The notes below the pieces were generated by a model. That model was not told where the DNA came from. It did no database searches and was given only the letters and a program-made list of their open reading frames with translations. Positions 47,901-59,476 of a stretch of DNA of 64,000 nucleotides are shown here, piece by piece (position 1 is the first letter of the stretch; each line of letters begins with the position of its first letter). Origin of the DNA: Salvator merianae (Eukaryota > Chordata > Lepidosauria > Squamata > Teiidae); NCBI GenBank assembly GCA_003586115.2, contig QVOM02000053.1, forward strand, positions 5,995,316-6,059,315, written 5' to 3'. The translations under genes and the position numbers were made by a program.

Positions 47901-48571
47901 AAAGATATTGTACATTTTAATTCCTAGAGGATTTAAAACAACAACAAAATACCAAGCACAATTTGTTTTCTTACTGCTTTAGCCTCGCAGTGTTTTTTGA
48001 AAGGTCAATTAGAAGTTAACTTCAGTGATGTATGAAGTAGTGTGCTGTATGCATATTTGTTGTGAGAAAATGTTCCAGACAAGATTTTAAAGGTTTGTTT
48101 TTCTTTCTTTCCCTCCCCTCCCCCATTCTTTTCCCAACTTGTTTTTTTTTTTTTTTTTTCTGTAGTAACCCTTATGTGTTCCTTTTGATTTTGAAGCATC
48201 TAAACTCTTTTTCTGGAAAAAGAAAATACTATAGCCAGAAGCATGCTTCATACAAGAAACCCCAGACATTTGTGCTGGTAGACACTTCAAGAGAGTGTTA
48301 AGGGATCTAATGATATAGAAAGGTTATAAAACCTGTAACAAAAACAAGGAACTACAGCAGCAAAATGATAAGTTCTGACATTCCCAGAGCTACGCACCTA
48401 AAAGAGCTAAAACTGCAGGCAGATGTGTGTACGGATGGCATATCTGTAGTTATAGATGGAGATGCTTGGAAAGGCACACACTGACAACAGCACAGCTTCA
48501 ATCCTGCATACAATTTAACAGGAATAAGCTCAGTTGTACTCTAGAAGGCTTCCTTCTGATGACTTAGGTTT
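47901..48571. other. Sequence with a T-run
   Basis: T18 at 48142-48159. No gene recognised. Confidence 0.5.
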
Positions 48572-48665
48572 AAACTAGAAATGTGCACAAAGTAACATTG
48601 TGTGCTTGGTTTGCCATTGAAACAAGCATCCATGTGTTTGATCTGATAGCGAACCAATTCTAAGA
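48572..48665 (+). mobile_element. Family 2 hAT-like end, partial
   Basis: TAGAAATGTGCACAAAGTAA followed by GGTTTGCCATTGAAAC and TGTTTGATC matches the left part of Family 2; it runs into a (TTTA)n tract at 48667 and the right end is absent. Confidence 0.4.
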
Positions 48666-49454
48666 TTTATTTATTTATTTATGTGAATATGTGTTCGTGA
48701 CACTAGTGGCAACCATAAAAAAATGGGATTGGTAAGGACAGTGGGGAGACAAGGGAAGTTGCATTTGGTGTGTAACCAAAGTATGATTTTATCCTCTATG
48801 GATCAAAACACACACTGGGGCAAAAGCGTGTGGGCAGTGCCAATTGTCATTTTGTCTTCTCTCCCACCACCCAGCAGTTTTATTTTTCAGGGCATTGCTG
48901 ACCTGCAAACCTACATGACAATGTACTAGGAAGAATTCTAAAGTAAATGGAAGCTGTACCCAGCCTTTGCTGGGTAGTTTTTGCATTCTTTAACATGAGC
49001 TTGTAAATTTGACTCATTCAATTCAGTTTTAATGATTTCTGCCTTTGCATAGGCCTTTACATGTACAATAAATGTACTGAGTAGTATCCATTATTTTTTA
49101 GGAACAATACTAAAATATGATAAAGCCTAGATTTCGACCCTTTTCTCAAAAAAAATAAATACACAAAACAAAAAACAAACTTTAAGAGTTAAATATATGT
49201 ACGGTATATTCATAGGCCCTTTTACTTAAGAAAAGATAAAGGTGTTTTTCCACATTTCTGCATTGTACCACAGTCCTTTACTTTTAACTTTTTACTTCCT
49301 GATTTAATATGCAATTTTAATCTGTTGCATTTTGTAAACCTGAACTATGAAAATTTAATAAGGGACAGAAAATAAAAGCAAATAACTTTACTGTTTCCAT
49401 ACTCTGCGTTTGTTTCAACTCTGATATTTTTCCAGACATACTTATTTTAATTTT
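48666..49454. other. AT-rich sequence without recognised features
   Basis: No element recognised. Confidence 0.4.
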
Positions 49455-49563
49455 TAAAATTTATTTAATAAATTTATATACTGCTTCGAATTAAAATACG
49501 TTGACATTTCAAACATGACATATGGTCTGCAGCACAGAGACACATCTAAAAAAAAAAAAAAAA
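49455..49563 (-). mobile_element. LINE/SINE 3' tail fragment, antisense, with poly-A
   Basis: AAATTTATTTAATAAATTTA then TATACTGCTTCGAATTAAAA is the tail motif in antisense. A16 at 49548-49563 follows. Confidence 0.4.
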
Positions 49564-50539
49564 TGAAGGAAAACTAAAACTTGAGAGAGAGAAACCCAAA
49601 CCAGAAAACATCAGAAATATACGTAGAGGAGAAAATGGACAGTTGTCTTCTTCAAGTCTCCATTAAAGGTCTAGAGAATAATGAGGTATGATATATTTGT
49701 AGTTGATTCTACAAATGTTCAATATCTTTATAAGTGGCCTAGGAGAGGGAATTGAAGGGTTGATTATCAAAGTAGTGTCTTCCTTAGTTTTTCACAATGG
49801 ATAGGCCTGAATTGATTTGATACATTCTACAGCCAAGTGGATTAAAATATAGTCCCAAGAGAGAACTGCATTCCACAGCCATAGGGTTAAATGACTTAAG
49901 AAACATAAACCTGAATGTCTTAAGAATCCAACCATAAACTCCAGCAAAAATTATTCCAGTATAATTTATCTTAATCCTTTTTAATTACTGATAAAAAATT
50001 ACTTTGCCACCTTGTTGGAGTAATCCACAGTGTATGTGCATTAACCACTAATAATGATCATGCTGAGAACATTAGAAAGACACTCTAAAAAGAACTTTTT
50101 TGCCTGTTAACCAAAAATATAAATGTACCAGGAAGTCATGTTGTTTTGAGTCAGTATATAATAGGGTACAATGTGTGTGAATAATTGCAACTGAGCAGAC
50201 TATATGCCATTAAGCAAATTAAGACTTTAGAAGGATGCAACATGATTAAATTGCATAGCTGTTTTTCAATAATGTAATGGGGAAAAATATGTTGTTGGGT
50301 AGGTGGCCCTTGAACAGTACAATAATGTAGAAGGTGGAGGTGTCAAAACTCTGATTCAGATCATTTTTTGGGAGTCTTACCTCCAATTGATATCAGTGGG
50401 CTTTAAACCACTCAGTTGGGTGCAGGATTGCAACCAGACCACTAGTTATGAATTTTGCGGAGGACATGATAAATAACTGAAGAACAGGAACAACATAAAT
50501 ACAGACAGATAAATGGGAATATTGTTTACAGTTATTTGT
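49564..50539. other. AT-rich sequence without recognised features
   Basis: 49690-49880 contains AATATCTTTATAAGTGGCCT followed by GGAATTGAAGGG, which may be a very old CR1 trace; too weak to call. Confidence 0.35.
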
Positions 50540-51180
50540 GCACATTGAGATGGGGTCTCCACTTCCCATTCCAGGTGACTTCTTCTGAGGTGCTGCAGTT
50601 GCTGTGAATTAGCCATAGCTGGAAGTAGACACTCTTGGCCACCTCCTTTACCTAAGCTTCATGTGTCAGCAGCACAGAGTCCATGGGCGCTCCCAGATTT
50701 TGCACCTATCCTTCCAAAACACCTCAGTCAAGAAAGGGATGCCGCCTCCCTTTTTCGTGAACATGAGACCATGTAACTCATAGCACCTCTGTCTTGTCTG
50801 GATTCAGTGTCAGTGTATTTGTCCCCCATCCAGCCCCTTACTGTCTCCAAGGACCCACCAAGCACTTTGACTGCTTCTTCCAATTTAGATGGCATGGAGA
50901 GCTAGAACTAGGTGTTATCTGTGTATTGATGGCACCTTACCACAAAACTCTTGGTGACCTCTCCCAATGGCTTCATGGGAAATAAGATCAATCCCTTTAA
51001 AGATGACATCAAAGGGGGACATTTGGATCAGGGCTAGTAAACTCTGAAGTCTTCAACACACCTTTTTCCAGCATTGAACATTTTAAGGGTGTCAGGATCA
51101 TAAATGCAGTGAAAAACTCTGCAATCCCTAACCCCCTGAATCAGCAGAACAGACATGATAATACTGACTTTTAAATCCTT
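50540..51180 (-). mobile_element. L2-like (CR1-group) LINE, reverse transcriptase part, antisense
   Basis: Minus-strand translation of 50925-50980 gives MKPLGEVTKSFVV, then RCHQYTDNT, corresponding to the conserved PLGE...YADDTQLY box of CR1/L2-group reverse transcriptases; the catalytic YADD has become YTDN. Further on the same strand, 50795-50833 reads TLTLNPDKTEVL, a hallmark downstream motif of these elements. Stops and frameshifts make it dead. The plus-strand 63-codon frame 50794-50985 is a shadow. Confidence 0.8.
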
Positions 51181-51546
51181 TTATCAGGTCATAGGCAGAA
51201 AGCTTCTAAGATAGTGAATTAAACAGGCTACAGTTTCATCAGTGCTAATCTGGCTCTGGGTAGATTGGAAGGATATAAAGGTGACAGTCACATTCTCTTC
51301 TCCCTTGCATAGTCTCTGCACTTCTTGCTAAAGATGAAAGTATAATGAGGGCCTGAAAGTTAATTTTACTCTCACACAAAGATTACAGCATGAAAATGAA
51401 TAAAAAATGCTGTTGCAGTGCTTTGAGCAATATTCCGGTTTTATTGTGACAGTGTACTATACATATGGCTTTGGGACCTGCTGATGTTACAACATTATGG
51501 CACAGTGTTTTATTGACAATAAAGCTGCTAAGTTGTCTGGATGGGC
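51181..51546. other. Sequence without recognised features
   Basis: Nothing recognised; may be the further 5' part of the LINE at 50540-51180, decayed beyond recognition. Confidence 0.35.
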
Positions 51547-51570
51547 TTTTTTTTTTTTTTTTTTTTTTTT
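51547..51570. repeat. Poly-T run (24)
   Basis: Twenty-four T residues followed by AAAAAGTCAAATAAATA. Confidence 0.95.
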
Positions 51571-51598
51571 AAAAAGTCAAATAAATATTTATTCTCTA

Positions 51599-51626
51599 CT
51601 TGTTCACTTGTACTCAAGTGAACAAG
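51599..51626. repeat. Perfect hairpin: 12-bp arms, 4-nt loop
   Basis: CTTGTTCACTTG (51599-51610) and CAAGTGAACAAG (51615-51626) are perfect reverse complements around TACT. It contains CACTTG, an E-box, on both arms. It lies just after the poly-T run. It is not followed by a T-run, so terminator-like reading is not supported. Confidence 0.9.
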
Positions 51627-52267
51627 AATATGCAGGTTTTTGCATTCATGATTTGAACATCCTGTCCATACAATGCTCCAGAGGTCAAAATGCAGTACTT
51701 CACATCAGACATAAATCATGTAATGCATTTTATAGCAGGGATGGCCTACTAGATGTTGTTGAATAACAACTATATTTTCCAATAGCTTGTAATGATCAGT
51801 GTCATTGTTCAACATAATCTGGAATGGCACATGACATATAATAGAAATGTGCAAAATCTAGCTCAGGACATTTGAGCATGGATCAGCGTATTCTGAATAT
51901 TTTAAATTTAGCATCAAACAATTTTTGGGTTGTGGATATCTTAAAATTTGGCTCAAAAGGACCTTTGGGTTTGAAATCAACACCAAAAAAAGGCCCTATT
52001 CTGTCAAAGTGCAGTGCCTTACAGACCAGATCAGTTATTTATTATATCTAATATGCGAGCAGAACCATATTCCTTGCTCCACCAGTGTTTATGCTTGCAT
52101 AACTCATATCACATTGTGCAGTAAATACAGAAGGGAATTCTGTTAGTTGTATCTCTAAGACCACAAACATGTGAAAGATCCACACACAACATTGTAAATA
52201 ACTTTGTTTGGAGGGGCAGTCTGGTGACCAGAATTATAGATGCAATACCACTCCTTTTTCCCCCGAC
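51627..52267. other. AT-rich sequence with a partial Family 2 end
   Basis: TAGAAATGTGCAAAATCTAG at 51842 is a Family 2 left end; TTTGGCTC/GGGTTTGAAAT motifs follow; no right end found. Confidence 0.35.
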
Positions 52268-52695
52268 CAATGGGCCTATTTGCACTTAGTGAATGGAACA
52301 TTCCAGGGCACTCGCTAGTATGGAGCATTCACAGTGTAAACAGACCCAGCTGACTTGAAATCTACTGAAGCCCACCTGATGGTCACCTGAAGCCAAATAG
52401 CGCTGGTCAAGAAAATTGTAGTCTGGAAGCTGACTTGCGTGATCAGGTGCAGATCAAGACTTTGGCGTCCAGACCCTGGCAGCCATTTCAGACACAAGTC
52501 TGGACACAGCTCATCTGGTTTCAGATACAGCTACCTAACTAGTGCTTTCCCATTCACACTGCTTTCCCTGCTGGTCAGCTCACAAACTGTTCCATTGTTG
52601 ACAAGTGTGAATATTCATCGCCGTACCTGATCCTGGCCAGCCTGAACCCTGCTAATTAGAATGTTATACTATTATAAGTGCAAAAACGGCCATTG
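52268..52695 (+). mobile_element. Family 1 hAT-like MITE, long subfamily
   Basis: Left CAATGGGCCTATTTGCACTT and right (reverse strand) CAATGGCCGTTTTTGCACTT are strong terminal inverted repeats. The 428-bp interior aligns with 57125-57493 and 60653-61139: shared landmarks are GGAACATTCCAG just inside the left end, GAAGCC...GTCAAGAAA, a CAGACACAGCT-type subrepeat, GCTGGTCAGCTCACAAACTG and CCAGCCTGAACCCTGCTAAT. No coding capacity. Confidence 0.8.
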
Positions 52696-52828
52696 TCCCA
52701 GTTTCTGAGAAATGACTGCTCTTCTCGTACAAAGGGCGGCCGCAGATGTGGGGCAAAATTCTAAAATGTCCAGCATATCTGTGGCATTTCCAATATAATC
52801 TCAGGTTACTTGCTCAAAATCCCATAAT

Positions 52829-52880
52829 ATTGCTATTACAGGAAATTTGACAATGACCCCAGGTTTTTTGTAATAGCAAT
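52829..52880. repeat. Perfect inverted repeat, 12-bp arms
   Basis: ATTGCTATTACA (52829-52840) and TGTAATAGCAAT (52869-52880) are perfect reverse complements around 28 nt. It directly abuts the longer hairpin at 52882. Confidence 0.9.
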
Positions 52881-52881
52881 T

Positions 52882-53047
52882 CTTACCTCGACGTTTGGCA
52901 AGCTCCTTTCATGACCACCTCATTTGGGGCCACCAGAAGCCAACCAAGTATGCAAATATAACCAAATGAAGTGTGTGAGCACTTGGTTGGCTTCCAGTAG
53001 CCCCAAATGATGTGATCATAGAAGGACTTGCCTGACATCAAAGTAAG
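52882..53047. repeat. Long hairpin with about 68-bp arms
   Basis: Arms 52882-52949 and 52981-53047 pair around a 31-nt loop. The inner 37 bp match at 32 of 37 (GGAAGCCAACCAAGT-like segment and TCATTTGGGG are shared), and the outer parts (GGCAAG, CTTAC) also pair with more mismatch. It could be a palindromic MITE or a microRNA-type hairpin. No target duplication was found. The 98-codon minus frame here is a shadow. Confidence 0.85.
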
Positions 53048-54045
53048 CCTGGGAATTACCCTTGCATCTGGTGAGAGGTGGCAAGAGAAAATCATAGGAT
53101 CATGCTTAGATCCTGGATTACCTCTTGCAGCCTGGAGACAGCCAAATTCATGAGTCATGGGATAATTTTCAATATTCACTGCTACCTGTTGTGCTTCTTT
53201 TTCTCTGTGCTCTTCTCAAATATAAGCATATCCTATGTCTGTGCAGCCAGATTTCCTTTTTAGCATGCAACAATCCAATACTTGCAACATAATTAATAAG
53301 AAGAGCAACTTACTTTGCTTATGGGAAAGTTACAGCCTTAACTTCCTTCCCTGGGGAAGTGTCTTCCAAAGCCGCCAAAAAAAAAAAAAAAAAATCATTT
53401 TAAAGGAAAAAAATACAAAGTAAAACTAGGCTGAGGATATAAATTAATTTTAAATGCATGTATGAGAAGAAACAACTGAGAGATAACAGAATATTTTGGT
53501 TGTGCATTTCTAGACTAGATTTCACTGACAATATTGAAGGGAAACGTTCGATATTCTATTAACAGTTATCTTTTCTATCAGGGCCCTGAGAAAAATTCTT
53601 AGATGGTATTTGTTGGTTTCACTGTTTGTTTCTTCTTCCCCTAAGCATTTTATACAGAATAAACTTTAAAATAACATAAAATAAAACAAAATATTATTCA
53701 AGTGGTATTTTCTCCAGACATTTCTGTTGAAAAAATAAAGCAGACTGCAATTCTTTACAGAGTTATTTCCAAGTAAGGCCTGTGAAACTGAATGTCAATT
53801 ACTCTTGAATGAAATACATAGAATTTGATGTAAAAGGCCCTGCCCATTGTGATAGCAACAATTGTAATGTGAGACAGAACACAACCATCCATGCCCTGTG
53901 GCATAGGGAGCACCTATAAATGTCAATTCCAGACACACACTTGGTTGCTGCTTTATCTCTGTTTTCACTGTGTTTTAACCCATGAAAAGGATATTTTCAA
54001 ACAAGAAAATATGTCAAAAACTGGAAAAAAAATCAATAACTGATT
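53048..54045. other. AT-rich sequence; A-run
   Basis: A17 near 53378-53394. No gene recognised. Confidence 0.45.
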
Positions 54046-54346
54046 TCATTTTTTTTTAATTAAGAGATTCCTTAATTTTTCTTCACTTTTTGCCATCAGA
54101 ATGTTATCAACTGCATATCTCAGGTTGTTGGTATTTCTCCTGGCAACCTTAATTCTGTTTTTTGATTCTGGCATTTTGCATGATATACTCTGCATATAGG
54201 TTAAAGAAATAGGATGACAATATACAACCCAGCTGTACTCCTTTCCCAATCTTGAGCTAATTAGTTGTTCCATGCTCAGTTCCTCAGGAGGTAGATGGTA
54301 CCCCAACTCTTTAAGAACTTTCAACAATTTGTCAAAGGGTTTAGCA
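54046..54346 (-). mobile_element. BovB (RTE) LINE reverse transcriptase remnant
   Basis: The 93-codon minus-strand frame contains RNTNNLRYAVDNILMAKSEE, the BovB/RTE reverse transcriptase palm with the catalytic YADD changed to YAVD. Upstream on the same strand a frameshift hides the segment before it: another frame of 54165-54225 reads as a SYFFNLYAEYIMQNA-like stretch. The start region (KVLKELG) is also of the family. Broken by frameshifts, so inactive. It matches the BovB 3' piece at 7665-7945 in family but not in region. Confidence 0.8.
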
Positions 54347-55363
54347 TAGTAATTGAAGAAGAAATATATGTTTGTTTTTCTAGAACGCTCTTATTTTCTC
54401 CATAATCCTGCAAATGTTGACAATTTGATTTTAGTTCATCTAATTTAGTTGTCCTTAGTTTCTTCTGAACTGAAACTTACTAATAGATTCAATAATAGGA
54501 GAAACTGACTAAAAATATGGCAGAAAACATGCACCTATGACTTATTTTTGGAAATCCCTACTTTTCATTCTATAAGAACAAGAAATATGAGGAATAAATT
54601 CTCACTGTTTTTTTCAGTGCAAGGCATGTTTCATTTATCTAGCAGTAATTTTGCCCATGAGTTGCTTAACTCCCTTTTAAAAGCTATCCAAACTAATAGA
54701 CATTTAACAATGATGAGATTAGAGTTTGGCTATTTGCTGCAAATTTTTATTCTGTTTTCATGTTGTTCTAAAAAAAGATTATGAGATATGCACACAAACT
54801 AACATATAATCCAAGAAGGGTGCTGTGAAACATGTATTTGAGTGACCGTGGGCTTTATTATTATAAATTATGTATGCCTCTCCATACATAATTGCACAAG
54901 TTTCATTTGAATATTTCTCCAAAGATCATTGGCTGCTCTCATTGTATTAAGTTTCTGCTTCAATTTTAGTGCTGACTCCAACAGAGCATAAAATAGATTT
55001 GGAGACAATAAAAAATGTGCTTCTTTATTTCCCCAAGGCATGTGCTATATGATGGTCCTTCAGCAAAAGTAATTTTATAAGAAGAGACAAGCAACAAAGG
55101 CAATCTCCAAGTACAACAAGTTATCTATTGTTCTCTAAATTATTTTACTAAATATTGATTGAATTCTCAGCTTGGTAGGCTTTTACTGTGCAGATCCAGG
55201 GATGGCATGTGGCAGCTATCACCTCTAAACCATCTCTGAGCTGCCTATCAGGTGTTTATTATTATTATTGCATGTGAGCATAGCCTAAGGCTCCTTGGAA
55301 ACCATGAACAAGCAAATGATTTTAAAGTGGTTTGATGGAAGCTATGTTCAGAGTGAAGATGTA
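54347..55363. other. AT-rich sequence without recognised features
   Basis: No element recognised; (TTA)n of five units at about 55256. Confidence 0.45.
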
Positions 55364-55852
55364 AGGGTGCAATCAGACATACCTAAAGAGACCCCCTCTG
55401 GGCAAATTTGAGTCCCTAAGGACATTTTTTCCCCCTAAATTTGCCTTACTCCCCTCAAAGCCTAAGAATGGGCATCTCTTCCTCATTTGGGGTTTAATAA
55501 CACCCAGGGCAACTCTTTCTTTTAGTTGGATTGGGATGAAAGCTAATTAAACACAAAGGAATGAAATATAGTCACTCACAGCATGGGGACAAATGCTGCT
55601 GGTGAGAGACCAATCAGACAATGAAAAGTCTGGGCCAGTCAGATGCAGTGATTGTGCTTCTGTGATCAACCAGCTGCACCTGTGCAATTGGCTCATTGCA
55701 ACTACATGTGCTAGCATGCTGCATGAGCCTGTCAGTCACCATGGCAGCAGCCAGAAACTTCCAGCAGCCAGGAAGTGTCCATGCTGTGCGGTCTATTCCA
55801 CCTCAGAATGGGATAGTTACCCCATTCTAAGGTGGAAAGTGCAAAAAGGCCC
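55364..55852 (-). mobile_element. Family 1 MITE with subterminal hairpin
   Basis: The right end is clear (reverse strand GGGCCTTTTTGCACTTTCCA, like 29929). The left boundary AGGGTGCAATCAGACATACC is a weak guess. Just inside the right end, CCTTAGAATGGGG and CCCATTCTGAGG (reverse strand) form a hairpin in the same position as at 29929-29990. GC-rich interior includes CCATGGCAGCAGCCAG, shared with 10155 (reverse strand comparison). The 88-codon frame 55593-55859 is a shadow. Confidence 0.6.
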
Positions 55853-57124
55853 AGAGTGACTACATATATATATATGTAATAGAAATAGAAAATAGTTTGC
55901 AATTTAGCTAAAACATTACAATTTTTATTTTGGTTTGATCTTTGAGATCAATTCCAACAATAACCTTAGTCTCCATCAGAAGCTATTGCAAACCAGGCTA
56001 TGTTTAAGAGTTGGGTAGCACAGACACACTGATGAAATGAAAATGCATATCCAAAATAATTTAGTATTGTTGGAAAATATTGTAAGGCAGAAAAGCATAT
56101 AAACGTTTTGTGAAGCTCAGAATGAATTTCCATTTCCATTGACCCTGAAGCAGTTGCTTAGGCAGGTCAGGGAAGGGAGCTTATGAAAAGTGACTACAGC
56201 AGATGCTATATTTCCAAAGGTGATTTATAGATAGCTCTCCAGTTAATGACTTAATTCACTCCACATAAAGAACAAGTCTCCAAAGTGCTCATGGTCAGGA
56301 GGCCATCTTTTCTAATTTCTTCATTTGACTAATTAAAAGATCTTATTAAAAAAATATGCCAAAACTCTTTCAGCAAAGTGGAGTGAGGGAAATATCTCAG
56401 TTCCTTAAGCGAACAAACCTAGTGGAGGAAGGGATGATTCTGTTCGTCTTGGGCTTATCTTGTACCCAACCTGTCCTCTTCATTTGCAATTCATATACAT
56501 AGTTAACAGGGCTTATTTGCTGCACAGTACTGCTTTCTGGCAACAGCTGGCTTTCAGGACTTTATCTGACACACACACACACACACACACACAAACATAT
56601 CCTCAACCAGTTCAACAGTTAATATGGCTAATATAATCAAGTGTTGGTAGGGATTCATAAGGAGCAACTGTCTCTGGAGGCTCAGTTTTATTTTTTGTTT
56701 GCTTATTTAAAATACTTGTGAAAAATTCCCCATAGAAATATCTCAAAGCAGTTTCTATAAAAGTAGCTAGATCAGTCAGTAGATACAACGACGTAATTAA
56801 AAATAGCAGATGGGAGAGGGGAAACCATTCACTCTGGGAAGACCAGAGTGAAAAATAAAATTGTCTTCAACAGGCACATGAAAGATGTTATTGGAAGAGC
56901 TTCACTAATTATAATCCACATGTAGCAAACAATATTGCAATTTATTTATTATCAAGTGGTGGCTCCTGTATATCAGGGCTGGTGGTGTGGATGGTATAAT
57001 AAATAAAAAGGAGTAGTAACAAAGAATATAATAGGTAGAACTAATGGTAAGCGAGGCCAGCGCTGGATGCCAGATGAATATAGTACCCACAGGTGATATT
57101 CTGGAAAAAAGGCCCTCTGGAATG
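55853..57124. other. AT-rich sequence with (AC)n
   Basis: (TA)n at 55863-55876 and (AC)12 at 56569-56593. No gene recognised. Confidence 0.5.
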
Positions 57125-57493
57125 ATTGATCCAGTTTGTACTTTGTGAGAGGAATGTTCCTGTCCACGCGCTAGTCAGGTGCATTCGCACTAGCAGAGTC
57201 AGCAGTCTTGAAGCTCACCCAAGCCCAGGTTTGAAATGGTGATGGGGAGGGGCTACCTTCAGCAACAGCTCTATGACTTCAGAAACAGTTCTATGGCTTC
57301 AGAAACAGCTCTATGGCTTCAGAAATAGCTCCCTGACTAGTGCATTCCCATTCAAAATGCTCCTCCTGCTGGTCAGCTCACAAACTGTTCCATTGCTGAC
57401 AAGTGAGAATGCTGATCAGCGTACCTGATCCTGACCGGCCTGAACCCTGCTAGTTAGTACATTCTGCTCTGGTAAGTGTGAAAACATGCATTG
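57125..57493 (+). mobile_element. Family 1 MITE with internal tandem repeat
   Basis: Aligns with 52268-52695: left CCAGTTTGTACTTTGTGAGA, right GGTAAGTGTGAAAACATGCA, and shared GCTGGTCAGCTCACAAACTG and CGTACCTGATCCTGACCGGC. The middle is internally deleted, and a 20-bp unit (AGCTCTATGGCTTCAGAAAC) is tandemly repeated about 3.5 times at 57267-57330. Confidence 0.75.
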
Positions 57494-57800
57494 TCTGTTG
57501 GCTAGATAGCTCAGGGGACTGCAAGTAGGTGAGCTGAATTTCATTGGCTATTATAATCTTGACCAAAGAGGCCTCAGAATAGGGCATAGTCGCCTTTAAG
57601 GTTCAGAAGCGATAATGGAACGTGGAAACCAATGGCAGATGATCAGTGTGTTGCTCCTATGTTTGTTTCATGCCTGGTCCACCCAAATGTGGTCAGATGT
57701 CGAAGCAACTCTTAGAGCCACAAAGACATCTGTCCTTCACAAAGGACCTCGTATGGCCATAAAAATGCTGTGAAGTGGCTGTAAAGAATGTACAGTATTC
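57494..57800 (+). mobile_element. Possible tRNA-type SINE
   Basis: GGCTAGATAGCTCAGGGGAC at 57501 resembles a tRNA A box (TAGCTCAGNGG), and about 300 bp follow with GC higher than the surroundings, including GTGAAGTGGCTGTAAAG near the end. No clear B box or tail identified. Confidence 0.3.
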
Positions 57801-59476
57801 TCAATTTATGTGAAGAATAATAACAAGAACAATAAATAGACTAGTAAAACAAATATGCAGTTGGATCTTCGCTTCCTTCCTCCCTAGTTTAAATACAAAC
57901 TTTGGGGACAATATAGTAATGACTTTTAAGATAACAGCTGCTAGATTAGGAATTGCGGCTCACTGAAAGATAGCTCTTGATTAAATGTAGACTTATGGCA
58001 CCTCGTATTGTGGAATATAACAGCAACAATATTATTGAATCGTAAGCTTCAACTAATTAAAACCATAATCAATGCCAGGAACATTTCATGCAGAATGGCT
58101 TTATGTTCATTTTGCTTACAAATAACAATAATAGATCAAAACAAAAAAGCTAGAATAATCTAACCACACGGAATACATCATGAATATTGTGGAGAAAATT
58201 TTGTTCACTGTCACTGGGCACCATTTTGTGATACTTATTGCAGTCCATTGGCTAACATGGCTGTGTTTTTACTGAATTTATTTGTTTGGATTCAAAGGAG
58301 TTCCATATGTTTAATTCAGGAACATGTGTCCCCCAAATAAGTAGACTAAAGCCAGATTAAATGGACTTTGCTTATAAAGAGTTTAGCAAACTTCCACTTA
58401 AGCTTATTTTCTACATGACTTTCAGAGCCCTCTAAACTCCCCAGTCTGCACATTAAGCACATCATTCTTCAAACTGCTGCTGAACCAAATCACAATTGCA
58501 ATTTGATGCATTGAATTGTGGCAATGATGCAGATTAGGGTATTTCTGTTTTTGACTGTAGAAGAAACTTATTTTTCTGCATTTCTTAAGATGCACCCAAA
58601 TGTTTGAGCATATGAAACAGAACTTCTGCTCTTCAAAATTCCCAGCAATTGAGACAAGCTTGTCTGAGTGGAATAGACAATATGAGTGGAACAATATGAA
58701 ACCAAATTGGTTTCATATTGAATTACTGTCTCTCATGTTGCTGTGATTTGCTGATTCAGTATTTCTAGAATTTGACTTTTCTTGGATCAATATATTTATT
58801 TACCAAATATTTTTTAGACTGTTTTAATTTTACAACTTCTTATCTTTCATAGCATTCAGTTTACTGCTATCTAAACTCAATCTGTTATTCTCCATTCTGA
58901 ACTACCTTTTTGATGGTATACTTTCTTGTTTTCACCCAAGCCTACTTATTTAGTGCACAGCTTTCTTCGTACCTAAGTGAATTTGTTTACGATAATGATG
59001 TGGACCTAAAATCTACAGCCACTCTGTTATGATCTTCTGAAGCTTAACGACTTTGACTGTCTTGCCTGTGTTCACGTAGCACTTGAGCTGTTACTTGTTT
59101 GTCTCCTACTGCTTTTCTGAGTCCCACCTTGTTATTTTTTGGCTGCTCTCAGTCAAATTGCTTCCAGTTCTATGTTAGTAAAGACCTTGCTTCTCATTAT
59201 GAGGTGGTGCTGATTTGTTGGTCTTCATTCAGAGGCTTCTGATTCTGAACATTTTTCTTGCCAAGTTTCATATGTTCTTTTCTGGTATTCACAGTTTGAA
59301 TTAATTGGGTTTCTACAATTTCTTCAATTCTACAACTGTTCCCAGCCTTCCACTCTGATCACATCACCGTCCTTCCTATTCTCTCTGCAGCTCATTCCAC
59401 TGTAGTTCCAGCCTCACACAACCCACCTTGCTCTCACTGCAGCTCATCCTGATCCTATTCTCATTCCATCATAGTC
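57801..59476. other. AT-rich sequence with a long palindrome
   Basis: See the separate palindrome at 58692. No gene or transposon recognised otherwise. Confidence 0.45.
58692..58720. repeat. Perfect 29-bp palindrome
   Basis: CAATATGAAACCAA and TTGGTTTCATATTG are perfect reverse complements around a single A. The half-site CAATATGA also occurs just before it at 58679-58686. Possible cruciform or dimeric protein site; no known motif assigned. Confidence 0.95.
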
